Shown here in pieces: positions 5,646 to 8,907 of a stretch of 8,907 nucleotides of DNA. Below the pieces are notes generated by a model. It ran no database searches and was not told the DNA's origin. It saw nothing but the letters and a program-made list of their open reading frames with translations. This stretch comes from Candidatus Heimdallarchaeota archaeon. Lineage in GTDB: Archaea; Asgardarchaeota; Heimdallarchaeia; Heimdallarchaeales; Heimdallarchaeaceae. The stretch is from the NCBI GenBank assembly GCA_016839875.1, contig JAEOTK010000097.1, positions 1 through 8,907 on the forward strand, written 5' to 3'. Position 1 is the stretch's first letter; each line of letters begins with the position of its first letter. Position numbers and translations under genes: made by a program.

Positions 5646-5771
5646 TGGTGCGGGGAGGGAGATTCGAACTCCCGAACCACTAAGGATCCGGTTGCTCATC
5701 TAGCCCCTATCCTTCTGGATATTTATTCCAAATCTTGAGCCGGACGCCGTTGGCCACTTGGCTATCCCCGC
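5646..5771 (-). tRNA. tRNA-Leu (anticodon CAA) with a 41-nt intron and encoded CCA
   Basis: Read on the minus strand: acceptor arm GCGGGGA (5771-5765) pairs fully with TCCCCGC; U8-A9; D stem GCC/GGC; anticodon stem TCCGG (5744-5740) pairs with CCGGA (5691-5687); loop C-T-CAA-G-A after splicing, so the anticodon is CAA (Leu, codon UUG). A 13-nt variable arm marks a class II tRNA, as expected for Leu. T arm GGGAG-TTCGAAT-CTCCC is perfect. Discriminator A73 fits Leu. CCA is encoded at 5648-5646. The intron interrupts the canonical 37/38 position. C56, the Trm56 target, is present. The nearest downstream gene on the same strand is rps27e. Confidence 0.97.
5693..5733 (-). other. tRNA-Leu intron with canonical bulge-helix-bulge
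   Basis: A 41-nt archaeal intron. The exon-intron junction folds as the ideal splicing-endonuclease substrate: outer helix = anticodon stem; 3-nt bulge CA^A on the 3' side; central 4-bp helix CUCA/UGAG; 3-nt bulge AG^A on the 5' side; inner helix UUUGG/CUAGA containing G-U pairs. Cleavage after the second base of each bulge regenerates a 7-nt anticodon loop. The symmetry means that even the simplest homotetrameric or homodimeric EndA could cut it. Confidence 0.92.
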
Positions 5772-5781
5772 ACAAATTGAA

Positions 5782-5810
5782 GCTATATGATAGCAGTTGA
5801 GCTATCTCTG
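5782..5810. repeat. GCTAT repeats and hairpin upstream of the tRNA gene
   Basis: GCTAT-ATG-ATAGC (5782-5794) is a perfect 5-bp inverted repeat. GCTAT recurs at 5801, and the tRNA itself has GCTATCCCCG at 5761, so copies are spaced about 20 bp apart. Minus-strand 5810-5793, CAGAGATAGCTCAACTGC, resembles the U8 to D-arm start of a tRNA. It has no matching D-stem 3' half, so it is at most a fragment. It occupies the region where the tRNA promoter should be. Confidence 0.35.
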
Positions 5811-5899
5811 ATTTCTTTTTTAATCTTTTCTTTTCATTTAACAAAAACACTGTAAAAGACGCAAGTTTTTTTTGGTCTTATTATTTATCATCTATAATT

Positions 5900-6655
5900 A
5901 TGAACATCCTTCAAGCATCTCTATCAGGAAGTATTATCTTTATATTGATACTTTTGACACTTTACTTCATTTTACGCTCTTCAGAAAATAAACAAGACGT
6001 ATTTTGGATATTCATAATAGGAGCAGCTGGTTGGATAATAGCTTTACTTCTCCGAATAATGCCATTAGAACTAATAAATGCAAACTTAAATGATGGTCTA
6101 CTACAAGGTTTCATTGGTGCATCTTTTGCTGGAATTTTTGAAGAAATCTTGAGGTTTGTGTTGATATTATTGTTTAAACCTATTCAAAAGGATAGAAAGA
6201 GAGGACCTCTAACCCTAGGATTAGGGTGGGCATCAGCTGAAATTGGTTATCTCTTCTTCTTTGCCGTTCTTCCTGGTATCACTGATGGATTGATTCCTTG
6301 GTCGGTAGCTTCTCTTTTTCTTGTCGAACGTTTGATAGTTTCCTTTTTCCATATTGCAATGTCATTTATTGTATTTTCTGCAATCTATGAGAAATGGCCA
6401 TGGAAATTTGGTCTTTATCTTGGAATCATCTTACACTTTGCACTAGATTTCCTGATTCCTCTCTGGTACTATGTTTTCTTTCCAGATCTACTAGTAACTA
6501 ACACTATTCTCTTTTATTGGTCACTTGAACTTGCTTTTCTCTTTTTCACGATGGTAATCATTTTATTTATTATTTTTATTTGGATACCTTATTACACAAA
6601 GAAAATAACTGCAATAGAAGTAAAAGAAGAAAAAAGGGAGTGGAAAGAAAATTAA
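5900..6655 (+). CDS. Polytopic membrane protein, YhfC-like putative intramembrane protease
   Basis: 251 residues, strongly hydrophobic, with about 7-8 membrane segments and a short charged C-terminal tail (EVKEEKREWKEN) presumably in the cytoplasm. Conserved polar residues lie inside membrane segments in the pattern of YhfC/CPBP-type glutamic intramembrane proteases: Glu81-Glu82-x2-Arg85 (GIFEEILRF), Glu114 (GLGWASAEIG), Glu143-Arg144, His151 (FFHIAMSF), and His179 with Asp183 (ILHFALDF). In YhfC proteins the second motif, as I recall it, is G-x-G-H-G-G-x-E; here the His position is Trp110, so the protein is divergent or altered in activity. Substrate unknown. ATG at 5900 lacks a Shine-Dalgarno site. 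Its TAA stop overlaps the stop of the convergent kelch gene. A non-proteolytic membrane relative is possible. Confidence 0.65.
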   Translation: MNILQASLSGSIIFILILLTLYFILRSSENKQDVFWIFIIGAAGWIIALLLRIMPLELINANLNDGLLQGFIGASFAGIFEEILRFVLILLFKPIQKDRKRGPLTLGLGWASAEIGYLFFFAVLPGITDGLIPWSVASLFLVERLIVSFFHIAMSFIVFSAIYEKWPWKFGLYLGIILHFALDFLIPLWYYVFFPDLLVTNTILFYWSLELAFLFFTMVIILFIIFIWIPYYTKKITAIEVKEEKREWKEN

Positions 6656-7833
6656 GCTTTCTTTCTTTTTCTAACCATCATTATCATTGGACTTAGCATC
6701 AATGAAGCAGAAATCAAAGTGAGGAAACCAATTGTTGTTGTAGAGAATTCAGGAACACAAGGAAGAGCTGAGTTCATATAGAATTGCCAAGTATCTTGTT
6801 CCATTTCATCATCAGAACCTCCTCCACAAAGCAACGTTATGTTAAGTTTACTGTTGAAAGCTAGACCAATCTGATCACGAGCTTTGGGGGATGTATCACA
6901 TGCATATTTAGTCCAAGTGTTAGTCGCGTAGTCATAGATAAATGTGTCAGAGTAACGATAGGCTGATCCTGCAACATCCCATTTCCCAGAAGCTCCTCCA
7001 AATATGATTGTTTTACTTGCATTTGAATCATAAGCTCCAATCGTGTATGCTCTTGGGGATGGAGGTGTGCCTAAAGGAGAGAGTTGAGTCCAAGTAGTAG
7101 TATTTAGATCAAATTCCCATAAGTCATTATAATAACCGCCTCTGTCAAGATAAACAAGCTGATTCATCCCACCAAAAAGTAATGTTCTATTAGCATCTGA
7201 GTCATATGTAGCGGAACCCCAAACGCGACCTGCAGGGTTCACACTAGGAGTAACATTAGCCCATGTGTTAGTTGCAACGTCATAAGTCCATACATCTTCA
7301 TAATTATGATTGGGTGAAGAAGAGAAGTTGTTCATCCCACCAAACATCACTATTTTATCATGAGCTGAATCATATACCATATGTGGGTAAATTCTTGCTG
7401 GAGGTGAAACAGAAGGATTGAGATCTTTCCAAGAATTGTTATTGTAAAAATATGCATAAGTATAATCTACACCATAATACGGCATACCACTTTCTAGAGA
7501 TCCTCCAAAGAAGATAAATGCATCATAGACTGGATGATATGCAAACATCTTAGTTATGCCCAATAGATGTGCTGGGGTCGATGTAACTACTGATGTCCAA
7601 GCATTAGTGTTTGCATTATAAGCATAGACGCGTTCAGAAAATCCATAATAAAAAGCAATTGTAAGATCTGATTCTATATCATAGCCTAGAATATAGAGAG
7701 ATTTGATTGGCATAGAAGCTGGTTGAAGATCTTCCCAGCGATAATCAGCGACATTTGCAGTTGTTGTAACTGAAGATACTGATAAAACAATGATAACGAG
7801 TATTATTCCTGTTAAAATTTTCATTTTTGTCAT
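6652..7833 (-). CDS. Secreted kelch-repeat protein with PEF-type C-terminal anchor
   Basis: 393 residues. A signal peptide is clear: basic MTKMK, hydrophobic core to about residue 20, small polar cleavage zone near 24-28. The body is a kelch beta-propeller of about five to six blades, each with a hydrophobic run ending in FGG (for example IVMFGG, LLFGG, IIFGG), then a Y/W-D-x-x-T-x-x-W turn (YDVATNTW, FDLNTTTW, YDYATNTW) and a P-x-x-R. The end is a tripartite sorting signal: CVPEF (359-363), a hydrophobic helix (about 366-387), then RKRKKA. That is the PEF-CTERM pattern linked to archaeosortases in other archaea. Several N-x-S/T sites suggest glycosylation. ATG at 7833 has AGGTGA six bases upstream, a strong ribosome site. 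The protein probably sits on the outer cell surface; the ligand is unknown. Confidence 0.9.
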   Translation of the reverse strand: MTKMKILTGIILVIIVLSVSSVTTTANVADYRWEDLQPASMPIKSLYILGYDIESDLTIAFYYGFSERVYAYNANTNAWTSVVTSTPAHLLGITKMFAYHPVYDAFIFFGGSLESGMPYYGVDYTYAYFYNNNSWKDLNPSVSPPARIYPHMVYDSAHDKIVMFGGMNNFSSSPNHNYEDVWTYDVATNTWANVTPSVNPAGRVWGSATYDSDANRTLLFGGMNQLVYLDRGGYYNDLWEFDLNTTTWTQLSPLGTPPSPRAYTIGAYDSNASKTIIFGGASGKWDVAGSAYRYSDTFIYDYATNTWTKYACDTSPKARDQIGLAFNSKLNITLLCGGGSDDEMEQDTWQFYMNSALPCVPEFSTTTIGFLTLISASLMLSPMIMMVRKRKKA

Positions 7834-7839
7834 TTTTTG

Positions 7840-7892
7840 TCACCTAAAGTCTGAAAAGACTATAGATTCTAAAATTATTTCGCAAAATAATT
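7840..7892 (-). promoter_or_regulatory. Kelch gene 5' region: Shine-Dalgarno site, hairpin and dyad over the TATA
   Basis: Minus-strand AGGTGA (7840-7845) lies six bases before the ATG. Just upstream is a hairpin, AGTCT-TTTC-AGACT (7848-7861). Further upstream is an 8-bp inverted repeat, AATTATTT-CGCA-AAATAATT on the plus strand (7873-7892). The likely TATA (minus AAATAATTTTAG, about 7870-7881) falls inside this dyad, so a dimeric regulator bound there could block transcription. Confidence 0.45.
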
Positions 7893-7935
7893 AAATGTTG
7901 TGAGAAAAATTAATATCTAATTAAATAAGCCCGTA

Positions 7936-7972
7936 AATTCTTGGAATGGTGGGATTTTTTGCCAAGGGAATT
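7936..7972. repeat. Inverted repeat in the kelch to M24-peptidase spacer
   Basis: Plus-strand AATTCTTGG (7936-7944) pairs with CCAAG-GG-AATT (7962-7972): five plus four base pairs with a two-G bulge, and a 17-base loop containing a run of six T. It lies 48-84 bp past the stop of the M24 gene (minus reading). It may be a 3'-end processing or termination structure, or chance. The rest of the 186-bp spacer holds no reading frame that I can support. Confidence 0.3.
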
Positions 7973-8019
7973 GTTTCTTAGCAAATTAATCTGTTCATAT
8001 GTTTGTCTTCTCTTAAGTA

Positions 8020-8907
8020 TCATAGTTTTATTAAATTCAGTTCTGTTTGTCTGTCAGAAAGGAATTTGCATCCTTCTTTGGTAACTAATACATCTTCCTC
8101 AACACTGCAGAATCCATAATCTTCCACAAACACATGAAGCTCTAGAGTAAAGATCTGTCCTTCTTCAACGGTTTTGAATGGGGATTGTCCATATTTCTCC
8201 CATCTTGGTCCTAACAAACAACCACCATCGTGAACGTTTCTTCCTATTTGATGTCCTAAAGCATGTTTAAATTCAATATGTCCCGCATCTGTAATCACTT
8301 TGCGTGAAACATAATCAACTTCCCATCCTTTTACGCCAGGTTTGAGTTTTTCTGCACCCGCAGATATCGCTTCAATTACAGTATTAAAAACTGATTGCAC
8401 TATTTCAGGAGGAGATTCTTCTCCTTCTTTCAATACATAATGAAGTCTTTGTATATCTGATGCATATCCTTCATAAAACACTCCATAATCAATATTTATT
8501 AGATCTCCACGTTTGAGCTTAATATCAGCAGAACCTTTACCATGACCTATAGTAGTATCTCCTCCAATATTGATTAGTGGGGGGTATGAAAGTGTTACTT
8601 CATTTTCCTCTGCAAAATCTAACAATATCTTTTCTAGATCTTGTTCTGTCATTCCTAACTTGACAGAATTTGCAAGATGTGCATGCCCACGTTCACTTAT
8701 CTCAATTGCTTTCAATATTCTATCAGTTTCCACCTGTATTTTCCTTCCTCTTAACGCAGCAAGGAGATTATCAGAGGAAATTAATTTTTCTTTATATTTA
8801 GTTCCTTCAAGCATCTTTGTTAATCGCAACCATAATCCATGAGTGAGACCATCAGCTGCTACGTTATCTTCTGCGTAGTTAATAGCAATAGTTTCAGGTT
8901 TAACTTC
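8020..8907 (-). CDS. Xaa-Pro aminopeptidase/dipeptidase, peptidase family M24 (5' end outside window)
   Basis: 295 residues are visible and the frame is open through the right edge, so the gene starts outside. The first 26 visible residues (with IAINYAEDN and ADGLTHGLWL) match the end of the N-terminal domain of M24B Xaa-Pro peptidases; this shows that the TTG at 8829 is internal. The pita-bread domain has all five metal ligands: Asp140 and Asp151 (NIDYG...YASDIQR), His219 (ALGHQIGR), Glu256 (FTLELHV) and Glu271 (VEEDVLV), plus His122 (IGHGKGS). It should be a dinuclear metal enzyme that releases residues ahead of proline, in the cytoplasm. The presence of N-terminal domain sequence argues against methionine aminopeptidase. 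Such enzymes finish degradation of peptides left by the proteasome. The exact specificity (dipeptidase or aminopeptidase) is not readable here. Confidence 0.92.
   Translation of the reverse strand, partial: EVKPETIAINYAEDNVAADGLTHGLWLRLTKMLEGTKYKEKLISSDNLLAALRGRKIQVETDRILKAIEISERGHAHLANSVKLGMTEQDLEKILLDFAEENEVTLSYPPLINIGGDTTIGHGKGSADIKLKRGDLINIDYGVFYEGYASDIQRLHYVLKEGEESPPEIVQSVFNTVIEAISAGAEKLKPGVKGWEVDYVSRKVITDAGHIEFKHALGHQIGRNVHDGGCLLGPRWEKYGQSPFKTVEEGQIFTLELHVFVEDYGFCSVEEDVLVTKEGCKFLSDRQTELNLIKL

Noticed and set aside
8827..8829. TTG start for the M24 gene
   Set aside because: The frame stays open to the window edge and the added residues match the family N-terminal domain, so this codon is internal.
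8570..8842. 90-codon plus-strand open frame at the right end
   Set aside because: Antisense to the conserved M24 peptidase, whose metal ligands and N-terminal domain are on the minus strand; the product has no recognisable motif.
1..8907. CRISPR arrays, insertion sequences or transposase genes
   Set aside because: No regularly spaced direct repeats, terminal inverted repeats with a transposase, or cas-like proteins can be seen anywhere in the window.

Overview
The window is a gene-dense, AT-rich stretch of an archaeal chromosome. Signs of this are a proteasome-activating nucleotidase (PAN), transcription factor S, MBF1, PCNA, a Gins51-type GINS subunit, ribosomal proteins eS27 and eL38, the archaeal tRNA methyltransferase Trm56, and a tRNA-Leu gene split by an intron with a textbook bulge-helix-bulge. 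Shine-Dalgarno sites of the form (A)GGTGA(T), TATA-like boxes about 25-30 bp ahead of several genes, and frequent GTG/TTG starts fit the same picture. PAN together with eL38 argues against a typical crenarchaeon or a typical euryarchaeon and would fit an Asgard or korarchaeal-type lineage. That placement is inference; no lineage-defining gene is present.

Layout from left to right: the 5' part of trm56 (minus, cut by the window edge); pan (plus); an HD-domain phosphohydrolase (minus); small ribosomal protein eL38 (plus); MBF1 (minus). Then comes a plus-strand information-processing block: tfs, a small RPA2-like OB-fold protein, pcn (PCNA) and gins51. It meets rps27e (minus) tail to tail, with the intron-containing tRNA-Leu(CAA) upstream of rps27e on the same strand. 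The right third has a polytopic membrane protein resembling YhfC-type intramembrane proteases (plus), a secreted kelch-repeat protein with a PEF-type C-terminal anchor/sorting signal (minus), and an M24-family Xaa-Pro peptidase (minus) that runs off the right edge.

Functionally the core links transcript proofreading (TFS), the replication clamp (PCNA), the replicative helicase accessory complex (GINS) and ribosome parts (eS27, eL38). This is a known archaeal replication-translation neighbourhood type. The unexplained member is the OB-fold protein between tfs and pcn. Protein turnover is represented by PAN at the left and the M24 peptidase at the right. Four pairs of genes converge with gaps of 17 bp or less, one pair sharing a single TTAA as both stop codons.

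Several starts were revised from the longest reading frame: HD protein to ATG at 2112, tfs to GTG at 3102, and the M24 gene extended through the window edge. No clearly new multi-gene system is visible. The best leads are the OB-fold protein in the replication block, the PAN C-terminus that departs from HbYX, the divergent YhfC-like membrane protein, and the PEF-anchored kelch protein.
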